In this document: piece after piece, positions 1-12,402 of the stretch
Numbering within the stretch: the stretch's first letter is position 1
Layout of the letters: every line of letters starts with the position of its first letter
DNA from: Protopterus annectens
Taxonomy: Eukaryota > Chordata > Ceratodontiformes > Protopteridae
Direction of reading: 5' to 3'
NCBI RefSeq assembly: GCF_019279795.1
Contig: NC_056725.1
Coordinates: forward strand, 1,609,894,228-1,609,958,227
DNA length: 64,000 bases
Made by a program: the position numbers and the translations under genes
The notes under the pieces: generated by a model
Seen by the model: the letters and a program-made list of their open reading frames with translations, nothing else
Database searches by the model: none
Told to the model about the DNA's origin: nothing

Positions 1-2345
1 TCATATACGTATACTAGTCATGCAAAGCCTAATAGTGAGAGATCCAAGAGTAGATACCTTCATCCACCAAGCCCAACTTCACAGATCTTAGCCTTTTACC
101 TACAAAATCAGGGAGAAATCAAAAATATTCAGGAACAACCAGGGACACATTTTAAAATATCAGTATTAACTCTAAGAGCTGACAGAATAAAAGAATACAA
201 AATGGCATCCATTTTCTGAAGCAAAAGAAGATGATAACTCTGCTTGTTACCATTATTTATTAGGTGTACTCCACCATATTTTCTCCTAAAGATTACTAGT
301 TTTAGTAGAGATTAGGAGGGACAGAGCAATATTTTCAGCTAAAATCAGGGACATGTGAGAGGTATTCACAATTCCCACCCAGGAGTTATAGCCATGAAGT
401 CTAATGGTCATGTAATATATATTTCACCTTTGCTTCACACAATCAAGTTGGCATACATTAAAGCATTCCAAGTTGTTTCATACAAATTATAAAGCCAGAA
501 ATATTGTAGAAAATATCCAGTTGATCACAGCCAGCATCTCTGTTACAAATAACGTTTATCTCACTGCTACCATCTCACACCATTCCTCTCAGTTCTCCAG
601 AATACTGAAGAATACCCCTGAAGATACAGTCAATCAGTAAAGACAGACATTGTGGAATTATGCTTCTTTTTTGAAAACAAACATGTACCACTTTGTTTCA
701 TGCCTTTAGTCCTGTCAGAGACACTGCTTTGCACACGCAGTTTGAATGTTGCAAGGTCTCTGCTCTTTTACCTTGCAACAAACAAGCTCAAAGTAATCCT
801 GCCTGACTTGTATAGTCAAGTGGAGCACCTCCCTCATTTATGTGCCCATTATGCTGTGGGCACATTTTGTTATAACATGGCACCATACATTTTTTTTTTT
901 TACTTTTAGAGCAAAAAATAAGAAAACAAAATATAAATAAATAAATGTTGAAAGAGTGCCTCTCCTAGCATGACACTCTAGACAGCCACCTTGCTGGCCT
1001 ATGTGCAAGGTCAGCCTAACTCGAAGGGTTGTAATTATTACTACTCCCATCAAGAAGCATGCTTCTTTTTATAAACACCTGAGCAGTATTGGGCCTCTAG
1101 ACTCACATATTTGTTGTATAAAAGTATCTTAATACAAATTGTATTTCTGACAGAGTATCACTCTTTGGGCATTTGTTTAAAGGAAATGCTGAAATTGTAT
1201 TTCCCATAAAGTATCAGAACATTTATGTTTTTTATAATGCACAGCTGCAAGTAGAGAACCATGCAGTTATGGTGTGATAAAATTGCAATTTAGTTAGAGG
1301 TTTCACACACTTTTTGCAGAAGTGTTATGAAGGAATTAATTAGTTTTGACACAACTGCAGACTTTGTTCTTGGATAGCAGCAATAAGGGTGTGGAGGGAT
1401 TCCATGTTTTTCATGGTCTCAGAAGAACTTGTTTTCATGTACTTTGCTTATGGTGTTATTTTATTTATTGGGGAAGGGCATTGATCCCTGTGGGCCATTT
1501 TCAGGTTCAATCCAGAAAGATGAATTGGCATTATTATAAAGTTAAGAATGTCTAACATAAGATATCAAAACAAACCCTGATTAACAAATAAACCTTCACA
1601 GCAGAGATGAAAAGATTATTATAAAGTTAGAATAAAATACCTGTAGCACAAAATTTACAGTGATTAAAGCCTATACAGTAACAGCGATTAATAAAGTAAC
1701 TGAAAAACATTCAGTTTTGTGGATAATAGTTTATAAGTAATTCTGAACACTTAAATATGGAAGGAGAGATAAAGTGAGATAGAGAAGGAAGTAGGTTGAG
1801 AGGTGAATATAAGGTTAATTTATAAATTGTAGGTGGAGGGGCTTTGAGGAAACAAATAGGAGGAGGTAAATTAACTGGTTATAAATAGGTAAAACAGAAT
1901 TCAGAAGGTTGCATTTCTGCTCAGTGAGACTACAATCTATGAGGTTATAACTGAATCAGCATCCCTCAGTCTGAGTCTGTGGCACACAGAGAGAGAGCCC
2001 TGATAGTAACTCAGATCACTGTAATTTGATTAGCAGTCCATGCAGTGGATGAGACAGGCAGTGGATTAAAATAATGAAGGGGCATGACCCACTCACCTCT
2101 CCTGGGTGGAAGACAGTTCTGAGACTGCTTTTGGATGACAGACTGAGGGGCAACTAGCACTATCTGTCTATTGCGTGGCCTATTTTGGCTAGTTAGCTGG
2201 GCATGTACATGGGGAGATTGGATTAAAGGAAAACAATTCAATCCAGCCCTGATAGCTGTCTAAATGTTAACCCATCCTGATCAATTCTCACCGACCCCAT
2301 GATCATAGTTTTATATAGAAAATCACTGTCAACATGGTTTCTTGG
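1..2345. other. No recognised feature
   Basis: AT-rich sequence with only short chance reading frames. I see no repeat arms, tRNA-like boxes, LINE motifs or splice-bounded exons that I can defend. A short T-run lies near 890-900. Confidence 0.5.
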
Positions 2346-2349
2346 AGTG

Positions 2350-3660
2350 TTCTGGCACTAATTTATTTGTTTCTGTAATTACTGGCATTTTGCTGACCAG
2401 GTTGGCGTTACTGGGCAGACCCCTTTTTCAGAGGAGAGATGGGATGTCATAGACAATTACAAGGATAAGTTCACAGTACAATTAGCAAAACAAATACAAT
2501 TGAAGTTCTTTTTGATACAGGAAAACAAAAGTTAATTTATTAATATGTACAGGGTGATTTGAAGAATTAAAGGAAAGGAAAAGAAAAGAATTAGTAGAGC
2601 AATAAGTTCAGGGAATTAGGAGTGGAATGACTTAAGGTATTAAAGGTAGAATGTAGCAGAGAAATGGTTGAGAGGAGGAAGTAGAGATGCATGCTTGAAA
2701 GAAAACACTGTGAATATTGTTCAGAGAAAAAAAGATAGACTGCATTTAAGAAAAGAGAAATAATTATGTGGCTCCATATTTAAAATGGGTTTAAAACTCT
2801 GTTGAAGATAGATCTGAATGCTCTTTTGAAAGATGTAGTTGTTGAAGTAAAGATCTCCATATGTAAGGTGGTAAGTAGCTAGGAACTTGGTCAACCATTT
2901 TAGTGGATGTCTTCTTATCATATAGTAGGTTTCTGTTGCAAAATCATAAGAGCTTCTCGTTTGTGTAATATGCAATGAATAAGGAAAAGGTGGGGCTTTT
3001 CAGTGATATACGAGTCTGTGAGCCAATGTAAGATGGATAAAACTAAGTTTATTAGTGAAGATCATCCATTCAAGTAGCTTTAGTGTATGGCATGTGTGAT
3101 ACCTCTATATTGGTTCGGCAGCAAATTCTGTGATTCTGTAAATAAATTGTACTTTACAGAGTGTGGTTTTGCTAAACTTGTTAATGGTTGGCATTCCTTA
3201 AATAGGGGTAAAGAGTTGTCAACACTCTTTTTTTTTTTCTTTGCAGACGGTGTCAGTCATTGTTTTACACATTATAGACCATCAAGCTTTTTGCGGATGT
3301 CTGCACAATGTAGTTAGCATGTTCATTAAAAGAGCTAGTTACATATTATTACTTCCAGATATTTATATTTATTGATCATTTCATTGATGGCACTGTTTAT
3401 GTAAATGGGAGTGAATGAGACTGATTTCCTTCTGTGCCAAATACCATGTTTTTTTTCTTTTCATTAAATACCAACACGATTGAAGATAGCAGTGTAGTCA
3501 CTGATTGTTGCATATGAGATGAAAGCAAGCAGCATTTGGGGAACTACATATAATAGTGGAGTCACCTGTATGGTACAATAATTTATATCTGGCTGTGTGG
3601 AAGTGTATATCATTAGTAAATGTACTAAAAAGCAGTGGTACCTTGTGAGATACCAATGTT
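2350..3660 (-). mobile_element. Old L2-like LINE copy (decayed RT and 3' tail)
   Basis: Read on the minus strand this is a decayed copy of the L2-like family that recurs in the window. The 3' tail lies at about 2350-2460; on the plus strand it shows 'cctttttcagaggag', as in the tails near 9910 and 23120. At 2721-2990 the C-terminal region keeps the family spacing: FATETYYMIRRHPLKWL matches the block FAANQSYRFRHCFSLKYLNWL of the 10.4-kb copy. At 3530-3650 there are remnants of the RT core: PLLFSTFTND, and further on GDSTIICS where the YADD box should be. Stops and shifts break every frame, so it cannot make protein. The upstream limit is uncertain. Confidence 0.65.
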
Positions 3661-4441
3661 AGTATTGATTTTAAAAGAGAGAGATGTGTTTCAGCTTACA
3701 GTCTGCCTTCTGTTACATATGTTTGGAATCACCTGATTTGAATTGCTGTTACAAGATGGAGTATGGAGTATATACGATAATAGACTGCTTTCTTTAATGT
3801 AGTTTGTCTGTTCTTTTTGTTTGCACAATCATGGAGTTGCTATATATAAGTCTGATGGTGTGATGGGCTTGCCCCACACATTGAGGGTGTAGGGAGACTT
3901 GCCCCCTTTAAAAAGTGCCTGTCTATTTGATTATCATAAACTTTGATTTCATAACTAGTTGTGCATATTCATTTGGCACCTTGCTGATTTATAATTAGAT
4001 GAGTCTTAGTGGAAGCATTAAAAATGTAGCTTGCTAATAAAGGATACAATGGCAAGAACAGTTTGGAAGTGAGTAACTCAAGTTATTTTGTATTTCCAAG
4101 GCATTTACAGAAGACTTCTTTGAACAGAAATCTATTGAATTGTTAAAAAATAATTAATAAAGGATGTGATTTCCTTCAGCTGAGCAGGGATCCCAGTTTG
4201 TGCAGAATCATTAATTAGTAACTGTAGTTTGTAATATAATGTTTATTTCTAGGTATAAGCAGGGAGTGGATTACAGATGATTAAGATCTAACATTAACGT
4301 GAAGGTTCACTTTATACGTTTTCCTGAAAAGAAGGGGAATATGAGGTTATAAGTTTTTAAGTAAGTGGTATAGTAAACAGGTTGCATCTCTGTGTTATTG
4401 GCAGCCAGTTTGCTTTAGCTACTAGTGGGAATTTATGTTCT
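3661..4441. other. No recognised feature (possible further decay of the L2 copy)
   Basis: This stretch may continue the old L2-like element to its left, but I could not align any motif with confidence. Confidence 0.4.
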
Positions 4442-4708
4442 TTTTATAAGACCAGTGTTTGTTTGTGTCTTTTGGCTTTTTTCCAGTTAGGGGTCGACAC
4501 AGTGGAACTCCGGTCCGCTAATGATTGGTAGTGGATTTTTACGTACCGGGTTACCAGCCCTGATGCACAGCCTTCAACGAAGGCATGCCCCATTTACGTA
4601 TGCCTCCACACAGAAGACGCTCTAGCTGAGAATCGAACAGGACAACGTCTTGCTATGAGGCGACAATGCTACTGCAGCCCCACCACCGCAGTTTTATAAG
4701 ACCAGTGT
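4442..4708. repeat. 17-bp target-site duplication around a SINE
   Basis: The 17-mer ttttataagaccagtgt occurs at 4442-4458 and again, without mismatch, at 4692-4708. It brackets the SINE exactly. This is the signature of target-primed reverse transcription. Confidence 0.93.
4459..4691 (-). mobile_element. V-SINE-like tRNA-derived SINE, copy 1
   Basis: On the minus strand the element begins with a tRNA-like head (ctgcggtggtgg near 4691, a degenerate A box, then tgttcgattctca as a B-box relative). Next come the conserved 'cttctgtgtggag' segment and a long 3' part ending near ttccactgtgtcgacccc. This order matches the tRNA-derived V-SINE type of repeat seen in fish and lungfish: a 'gcagtggttagca...cctcacagcaag' head, a conserved centre and a 'ccgctgtggcgacccc' tail. 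It is shorter than the copy at 45.3 kb through an internal deletion. The flanking 17-bp repeats are perfect, so the insertion is fairly recent even though the body has diverged. Family assignment is from memory of the consensus. Confidence 0.85.
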
Positions 4709-5146
4709 AATAAATCATAATATGATAAAATGAAAAGAGTTTGGGTGCTGTAATAAGTTTTAATAAAATTCACATAATCTTAGCATTTCAGTGGATGCCT
4801 TCAAAGAAAAGAAAAGCTATGCAAACAATATTAATATCTAAAACAGTCAAATCAATTAAAAAAAGCAATTAAGAAAGAATCAAGAAACACACACAATAAA
4901 ACAAACAAGAAAATTACAATCCACTCTTCCATGCACATTCACTATTTAAACCATGCAGCTGCAATGGATTAAATTTGAAAATAAATAATGTATCCTTATG
5001 CTGGAGATAACCACTAATACTGTAGCCTTCCTACTCATTGAAAGTCAATTGCTGTAAAATAGTAGACTCCGAAAAAGTATTGTTATTGTTATGGTAATAC
5101 AAAAAAAAAAAAAATACACAGCTTCTGAATTACTTTCCTTATTGCA

Positions 5147-5400
5147 CTAAACATCTCTAATACTCTCTTGAACTCTAGATTTACATTTTCTGCAAGTTTG
5201 ACCAATATACACTAAATTATACAAGCACCTCAATGAATATATAACTGTAACAGTATCACATGAAAAAAATCTGAGTAGCTTAACATTTCCTATTATTTGT
5301 TTTATGCAACCCCCTAACAACAGCATAGCAATAATAGCGAGAACCACAATGGAAAGGCCCCTTGGCTTGTACACAAATACGATTCTCCACTGACCTCCTT
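5147..5400 (-). pseudogene. Penelope-like element GIY-YIG endonuclease fragment
   Basis: A minus-strand frame of 75 codons ends with the motif string RFFSCDTVTVIYSLRC followed by LVYIGQTCRKCKSRVQESI. This fits the GIY-YIG nuclease domain at the C-terminus of Penelope-like retroelements: the family pattern is a hydrophobic-Y-x-L-x-C pair, then YIGxT, then R-x-R and E-H. Here 'Y-S-L...LVYIGQT' gives the GIY-YIG core, and R and E follow at the expected spacing, but the second Cys before it and the His after E are missing. A stop follows at once. No reverse transcriptase part was recognised upstream (5400-6000), so this is a broken remnant. An isolated chance match is possible but unlikely given the agreement over about 40 residues. 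Confidence 0.6.
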
Positions 5401-6156
5401 CTAACCTAGTGGCTATGCACTACATAATCTCTTATAGCTTTACCTTTCCTAAAAGAGACAGTCAGATGTTTATGAAAAAAGCTTACTTAACATAACATCA
5501 GCCAGAATATACTGATAAAACCTGTTTTTTATTTTCGTGAATCATAATCTGTGTAAAAATATTATAGTCTGTAACAAAAAAAGTTAGATGTAGTATAAAT
5601 CTGTATTCTGTCATGCTTATGAGAAACATATTGTAATGACAATATTTCAGATGGTTCTAACAGATTGTCCAAATCTCTATTGTAAGCCTTCAACACTTCA
5701 TGTTTATCGTAACTATTGTCAATGTATCTTCAAATATCATATTTCATTTTCAAACTGCAAATTCTTCAGACTCTCAATAATTCACTATAAGGGAGAGAGA
5801 TTTCATACAATGTGCAAGAAGACAACTAGAACTATGTAATGGAGTATATGAGGCAGTAGGTGTCCTATATAGTGTAGAAATAACATACAATTCTGAACTA
5901 CCTACAAATGTCACAGCTACTTCCTGTATGGCAGACAAAACTGGGTGGCATTTGTTAATGGTAATATGCCCTTCTAAAGCTTTAGGGAGTGAAGCAGGCC
6001 CCCATTAATTAGTATCTGTATGAAATTGTGTAGACCTGCAGTTGGATGATATAACCAATAAAAAATAAACTGTCCTGACCCACACTATGCTTCCTGTCAT
6101 GTTTGAGTTAACCTTACCCTAGACACTGCAGTGATGCACTGGAAGGGAAGGTAGGA
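5401..6156. other. No recognised feature
   Basis: AT-rich sequence, possibly more of the Penelope-like remnant, but no motif could be aligned. Confidence 0.4.
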
Positions 6157-6162
6157 AAGAAA

Positions 6163-6240
<78 letters not shown>
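6157..6240 (+). repeat. (GAAA)n microsatellite
   Basis: About 20 tandem copies of the tetramer, nearly uninterrupted, ending at gctttgc. Confidence 0.97.
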
Positions 6241-6241
<1 letters not shown>

Positions 6242-6787
6242 CTTTGCTACAGCTGCCTTTAGAAGCAAGCAAGTACATGAAAATATGTTTTGATTAAAGT
6301 TAGCTATAGTTGAGAATATACAGTGTAGGTGACAGGTAATTTCACATACTGCCAGGGAATGATGAAGCTGAATTGCTGACAGGAAGTTTACCTGTGTTCA
6401 TTATAAAGCACTCACCTCCAGACTTTACTGGTGTACCACTAACTGTCTTGAAGGTTTCTAGCTATGGGATATTTAGACGACTGCTTCATCTTTGTATTGC
6501 AGCATCACTAGTTCTAGCTTTCAGTTTCTCTCCCTTCATCTCTCATATCTTCCGTCTCCATGATTATCCTTGGAGTCTCAGCTCTCTGCCATCACATTTT
6601 CTGCTTGCTCAGTTGAATGATTTATTCCCATATGCTTGTGCTCCCAGCTGTTCACTACAGACAACGCGCTCTGACCCATTGCAGAACTGAGTAACCTCGT
6701 CAGATAGCCCCTCAACAGGTGTGTTTGAGCAGGTAGCAGACACACGCTGAATAACTGCACATGATAGCTCAGCACAGTTCAGAGCAG

Positions 6788-6955
6788 AGACTCAAATGTA
6801 GATTTATGGCATGTCATGAGCTTATGCAGAACTCGTTTTGTGTCTAATTTATAGTTACATGCATATAAGTAACTCTTCCGCTCATCTTTGACCCTTTTGT
6901 ATAGAACACCTAAACTTAGTCCTTGTGTACCTGATACCTGCCTTTTTCTTCTCTG
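6788..6955 (-). repeat. Perfect 168-bp direct repeat, copy 1
   Basis: Identical over the full 168 bp to 7509-7676, with sharp edges on both sides. The length is a multiple of three, and on the minus strand the unit is open in one frame (56 codons, basic, including the run RVKDERKSYLYACNYKL). In this copy the frame meets a stop just outside both edges. I do not recognise the peptide. Confidence 0.95.
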
Positions 6956-7508
6956 AGCACTTCAAGTAGCCTAAAAATGGAAGTACCTTTTCACCTCCAA
7001 TTACACATTAGCATGGCACTGAGGCTTAGTTTTGTACTAGGTATATAAAGGTTCATCCTGTATTCTATGCATTTTCTTTGTTGCATTGTATTAACCTTTA
7101 TTTTTGTTACATGGTTTAACTAGCACATCCGTCATCCTGGTGATATAAGCAGTATATTTAATTTGTTTTATATCTGGAAAGGTTTGGATGATGATAAAGT
7201 GATGAATCTGCTGTCTTACTAACGATTAGACCTCACACAGCATGAAAAAGGGCATGAGGATAACATTTCTATTTAAGGATAGTGCTTATGCATCACAAAT
7301 GGTATTTATGGATGTCTGTGATCACAGTCTTATGTATCCAGTATGCTGAACATTGAATTGGGCACCCCCAGTAAAATAAAGGGCACATAAGCTGAAAATT
7401 GTGTGAATGTGTTATTAATTATACATCTCATTTTGGGGTGTTGTGGTGTGAGAGAGCTGGTGTCAGTTATGCCAGTTAAAGTTACCTTGTGGCTTGAAAT
7501 AGGTTTCT

Positions 7509-7676
7509 AGACTCAAATGTAGATTTATGGCATGTCATGAGCTTATGCAGAACTCGTTTTGTGTCTAATTTATAGTTACATGCATATAAGTAACTCTTCC
7601 GCTCATCTTTGACCCTTTTGTATAGAACACCTAAACTTAGTCCTTGTGTACCTGATACCTGCCTTTTTCTTCTCTG
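7509..7676 (-). repeat. Perfect 168-bp direct repeat, copy 2
   Basis: Second copy of the 168-bp unit, 721 bp from the first. Here the minus-strand open frame extends a few codons past each edge (7482-7685, 67 codons from an ATG). No mismatches between copies imply a recent duplication, ongoing conversion or an assembly artefact. No TG...CA termini are present, so a small LTR pair is not supported. Confidence 0.95.
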
Positions 7677-8754
7677 TTCATGCACTTAAGTCCCCAGTTT
7701 TTAGATTTAGGTAGCAGAAGGTCATAAATTTAAGAACAGCATTGCAATCTGCATTTCATATGGATTAACTTCCTAATGCTTCAGTGATTCTGTACCCATA
7801 TCACGTTATTCTGTATCAGTGAACAATTTCCCATTAACTGATATTTCTGAGGTCAGTGAATTCTACAATTCATGCTTATACAAACAGCTCTTAGCCACAA
7901 ACTGCAACATTAATGATAGGATGAACATGCATATTGAAATCTGTCATTGCTGAACTTGGTACACCATATCCCCTCCAGTCCTTCCAAAGGGGTTAACTGG
8001 TTAGGCATTCACTGCTCAGTTTAATACTTACACATTTTCCTGGCTCAACATCTTCATGGGAAGGCTCCAGAAATTTTTTCTACTTCACCCAATGCAAAAG
8101 GAATATTTTACAAGATGTTTTCATATCACATTGTCCTTATGTTTGAACATTGTGAGGATAGTTGTCAAAGAATTCTGATTCTCTCATTTAGAATTCCTGA
8201 ACCATAGAAGAGAAGTCTAAGCACACTAAATGTTTTCCTTGAATGCCGACAACACGCAGAGCACATACGAGTTTGATCACATCTCTTCAGGAAAGCTTTA
8301 TTATTTTTTGTAGTAATCACATGCTTATGATGCTGTCCACACTGTGCAGCTTCAGTGCGTCTGTCACTGTATACTGCTGTAGTCTCTTCTAGAAAACGTC
8401 CATCTTTTTCTGCAAAAATTTTACTAAACCTCCTTAGGGAGTTGTAATTAATTCTGATATTCAGCTACAGCAGCTATTTATTTATTTTCATTTTTCACTT
8501 TCTTTGTCTTGCCTGCAGAGTATTAAATGAATCTCCTACCATGCCTTATTGCCCACTTCTGTCTTATTTCTCAAGAAACAACATATTCAATGGAAGCCAT
8601 CCTTAAGGAAACCAACAGAGGGGGTTTCCAGTTACACATTTTCCACATCTGTCCCTTTATATGGTCAGTAGCAGGACATGCAGTGGACATTTACCAGGGC
8701 ATATCACCTGCGAGGACACATGCTGTGACCCCTTGTAAGTAAGTGCACCTCGAA

Positions 8755-9640
8755 TTACCTCAGAGACCGTGAATGCAGTAAACAATACAGACATATCTTT
8801 CCTGCACTGCCAACAAATGGAAGTGAGCAGCTAATTGCTTTATCATCCCTACTCAAATATATATATCCCCAACACCTGAAGTAATGGACAATTTTGAAAC
8901 TTTTGGACCATAGTAAGGGTTTTTTTTTAGTATGCCTCGGAATCTTTAACAATAGCAGATTTATGACCACAAGGTCCAGTATGTTGGAGTTTCTAGTGGG
9001 TGTATTAAGTTTTTGATAAATGGTATATGTATTTTCAAAGTCCAGGAATCTCTGTACCTGCAAATCTGAGGCCATGTGAAAATCACACTCAATAAAGTGG
9101 TAATAAATCTCTCCTAAGAGTAGGTTGTTAGGTTGGATGATAAATGTTTCTAGTAGGTTAACATATCCATTGTGAGCTGGTAGCACTTTGAGGTTCAGTT
9201 GCTGTCGATAAGTTTGTCAATTTGGCATTGCTTCAAAAAAGCACTTTGCGAGTGGATAAAGTTTTAACCAGAATTCAAAAACTTAAAGGGAACAGTTGCA
9301 GAACATCCTGCACAAAGCAACATGGTCTGTTAACTATGTCCATCCAATCTGTCAAATACTGGATCCCCTTTGAATTACACCTTCATGACAGCCAATTGTT
9401 GAAATCACTAATTTTTTTCACATTGTGGCATTGTCCTTGGTGATGGTAATATGCTGCTCAGTGCTAGGCTTATACCAGCCTGAGTTTGAGATATCCATAA
9501 TGTCACTCTTCATATAGTTCAGGGAGGTACATCTCAGGTTATTTACATCTACATTGAGTATGATAGAATCATACTGATAACTGTAATGAGTTGAGTGCAT
9601 GTGTGATTTGGGACATTCTGGCTCCTGAAAAGCAGCTAAC
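8755..9640 (-). mobile_element. Old CR1-type LINE fragment (ORF1 end and endonuclease start)
   Basis: Minus-strand remnants match the CR1 at 58-61 kb. At 9440-9600 the string YDSIILNVDVNNLRCTSLNY parallels YDSVIVHAGVNDLRRTSLDY of the intact ORF1, in its esterase-like domain. Near 8950-9020 TPTRNSNILDLVVIN parallels the endonuclease segment TPTRGKTYW...LDLIITN of ORF2. The order (ORF1 end, then endonuclease, reading leftwards) is right, with about 300 bp deleted or unalignable between them. A long frame at 8755-9186 is open but past the LDLVVIN box it has no clear similarity. Frames are broken, so it is a dead copy. Confidence 0.75.
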
Positions 9641-9852
9641 CATTATTTTCTCCTTCTTCAGCCTGAATAATGGGGCATTGGTATGACTTACAATGGTGTA
9701 CCCTATGTTGAGATTCCTGGGAAGTGTATTTGCTTGCCTTAGAGGCTTAGTATTTGGGGCTACATTGAGAGTGATTGTATGTTAGCTTATGGTGAATGTT
9801 ATTTGCTATGTGAGGTGGGTATTGTATGCATGGTTTTGACAACCTGATGTGC

Positions 9853-11420
9853 ACTTATTTATTTTATTTTATTTTATTTTATTTATTTTACATTTGTTGA
9901 TTAGGTTTGTCTGACTGAGCTGATAGCCCTTTTTCAAGGGAGGCCCGGGAAGAAAAGCTCCACAAGTTTACAATAAGATTTACAATAATACAGAAGTGTA
10001 GATGGCAGTAGTATAAAAAACAAAAACATTTATATTTTCCATTTAGAAAAATGAAATGATCAAATTCCTCTACAGAGCTTAAGTTACTAATAATCTTTAA
10101 GATATGTGCAGAAACAGTATGGCAAGTTTGTAAGCCATGGTAGATACAATAGTGAAGTTAATACAGGTGGTGAATAGTAGAGAATATTTTAAGATTGAGT
10201 AACATGTAATTACCTAGATGAGCTAGCTAGAAGAGCATACACATAACAGAGATAAAAGCAATAATGGCAAACAGTAAGCCATGTTAGAGAGAAAAGCAGT
10301 TTACAGACTGTGAGTACAGTGGCAGGGCCAGCAACCGTTTAGGTATTCTTTCATGGCTGATTTAAATTCTTTGGATTTTTTTGAGTGATCTTATTTCCAA
10401 TGGGAGTTTGTTCCAAGAAATAGTAGGGTAGTAGCTGCAGAGGTTTTGCCCAATTTTGCTATTAGGTTTATAAATTAGTAGTACGTCTTGATCTGAGCTT
10501 TGGAAAGTCCTAGAAGGAGTGTAGAAAGAGATTAGAGTGGATAGATTTGGACAGAAAGATGGATGGTACAAGATAGAGCGGATAACCTGAAGCTGAGAGA
10601 AGAGAAGTTGCTGGGTCAGTTTAAGCCAGTTTAAGTATTTTAAAGAGAAACAGTGTCGAAATCTATAGCTTTGATTTGCAGCAAATCTGGCCAATGTGTT
10701 ATAAGTAGTTTCTAGCTTCATAAGGAGAGAAGTTTGGAGGTCGGTGAGGATTTGTGAGCTATACAATAGGCTAGGTAGCAGATAGGCATGAGAGAGGGAG
10801 ACTTTAGCTTTGTTAGTTAGGAACTTTTTACTTCTGTATAAGAGGCCAAGTTTCTGATGTTTTTTTTTTAATGCAATTATTAACATGCAAATCAAATTTC
10901 AGTTGGTCATCTTATCATAACCCCTAGAAGTTTTGTGTAGGGTTCGACTACAATAAGTGTGTTATTTAGAAAGTGGATAGCAAAAGTGGATTTAAGGTGG
11001 TTTAGGTTTTTGGGAAGAAAAAGTAAGAGTTTGTTTTTTTAGGATTCAGAATTAGCTTGTTGTTACTGAGCCAAGTTTCAACAGAGTTAAAAGATTAGTT
11101 AAAGGATTTCTGAGTAACGGAATTTAAGTCAGAGAGAGTGTCTGCAATGGTGATGACTGTAGAGTCATCAGCATATTGGACAAGGGATGACAAAGGGCAG
11201 GATGTATAAAGTAGATTAGTAAAGATATTGACGAGTAGTGGACCAAGAACAGATTTTTGGAGAACATCCATTTTGATAGGGATAGGCGGGGAGAGAGCAG
11301 AGTGCCATTTAACCGATTGTAGTCGATCTGTGAGATAACTAGAAAACCAAGCAATGATAGAGGTGGAGAAGTATGCAAGAGTTTAGTCTTCAGTGTCATT
11401 GTTTAAGTACAAGTCTCACA
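9853..11420 (-). mobile_element. 5'-truncated L2-like LINE
   Basis: Minus-strand element with its 3' end at the left. The tail at 9853-9965 has the family form: an AAAT-rich end, then the conserved block that reads 'ccctttttcaagggagg' on the plus strand. A 177-codon frame (10362-10895) encodes the RT C-terminal region (KKHQKLGLLYRSKKFLT, FAANQSYRFRHC, SWNKLPLEIRSL). Further upstream at about 11120-11400 a different frame gives VQYADDSTVITIADTLSDL, the RT catalytic YADD box, preceded by the L-G-P-L-L block. Between them, frameshifts and stops break ORF2. The 5' part, with the endonuclease and first RT motifs, is missing, as usual for LINE insertions that end early. Confidence 0.88.
10362..10895 (-). 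pseudogene. L2-like ORF2 C-terminal region (broken)
   Basis: The 177-codon frame corresponds to the thumb and C-terminal part of an L2-like ORF2. Its motifs appear in the same order as in the plus-strand copy at 19.4-19.9 kb: YNTLARFA / CFSLKYLNWL / SWNKLPLEIRSL against YNKIAKFV / SLQSLNWLEL / LWNALPPSLRTI. The ATG at 10895 is only the first in the open stretch and is not a real start. It makes no useful protein alone because the catalytic RT motifs lie in other frames upstream. Confidence 0.8.
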
Positions 11421-12402
11421 TACTATGTCATCTTCTTTCAGGATTAAGTTGTTGTCAGTAAGCATGAAACAATTGCTACATTATGTCAAAATGCCCATAA
11501 CCACCAAGCTGGCTATAGAGAAGTTAGGAAATTTCATATCCATGTTCTCCAGTCCTTTGACTGGTGAGCTACAAGGGGATGCTGTATTAGGGTTAGAAGG
11601 CTATTAAGGGTGCTTTGTTGGTACAGATCAATAAGGGTGCTTTATTTGGAGCAGATTATGCTAAATAATATTCAGTTCTACTAACTTTAATGTTTACACA
11701 ATACTGAATTCTATTAAATCTATAGGTATTACTAATCAATGTCCAAGTGGCTGCTCTAACTGCTAGGTATCTGTTATGTATTTACTGCTTTACAGGGTAC
11801 AGTTTTATGGACAATTCTATAGGGAAATTTGCTTTTTAGTTGTTTGCTACAGTACAGGGCACTGCTAACCACTGATACAAGGTGAGCACCTCCATTCCAA
11901 ATGTATAGCAGCACATACAAAACCGATAACGTATTCATGATCCTTCTGCTCAATAAAAGGACTAAACTATGACTTACTTACCAACTCATATAGACCAGGA
12001 AAACATCCTCCTGCCACAAGATGTATAAACCCAGTACTCCTAATATAAAAACACAGTAGAAGAGACCCACAAGTGCAATGCTACCATGAAACAATAAAAG
12101 TGCTAGCTGAAAATCCCTTGCTGTAGGTGATCTTAAGACAGTCTTAAGGAAGTAACAGTGAGATGAAGAGCATTTTTTTGTAAAATGCAGTGAAATGCAC
12201 AAATGAAATGAAGAAACAGTAGTGATCACTCAAAATAACTTAAGCAACTGCAATTTACAATCAAAAGCACTTAGCTTTGCCTGGATGGCACTAGATACAG
12301 ATAAAACACTTCGGGAACAGAGGCTAGGATGACAAGCTTTGCTAAGCTCTCAGTTTGAAGGTTTGGGAAAGTGAGCAATCCTTGTTTGCTGGATGGTGCT
12401 CA
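11421..12402. other. No recognised feature
   Basis: No motif, repeat arm or tandem structure recognised. Confidence 0.45.

Larger units (their letters stand above)
6241..8750. other. No recognised gene; holds the 168-bp direct-repeat pair
   Basis: Apart from the two 168-bp repeat copies listed separately, this stretch has no recognisable element. A plus-strand frame of about 105 codons at 6373-6690 has no recognised domain and I do not call it. Confidence 0.5.

Noticed and set aside
6788-7676. Small LTR retrotransposon (TRIM) with 168-bp LTRs
   Set aside because: Ends are not TG...CA, no primer-binding site or polypurine tract is evident, and no target duplication flanks the pair.
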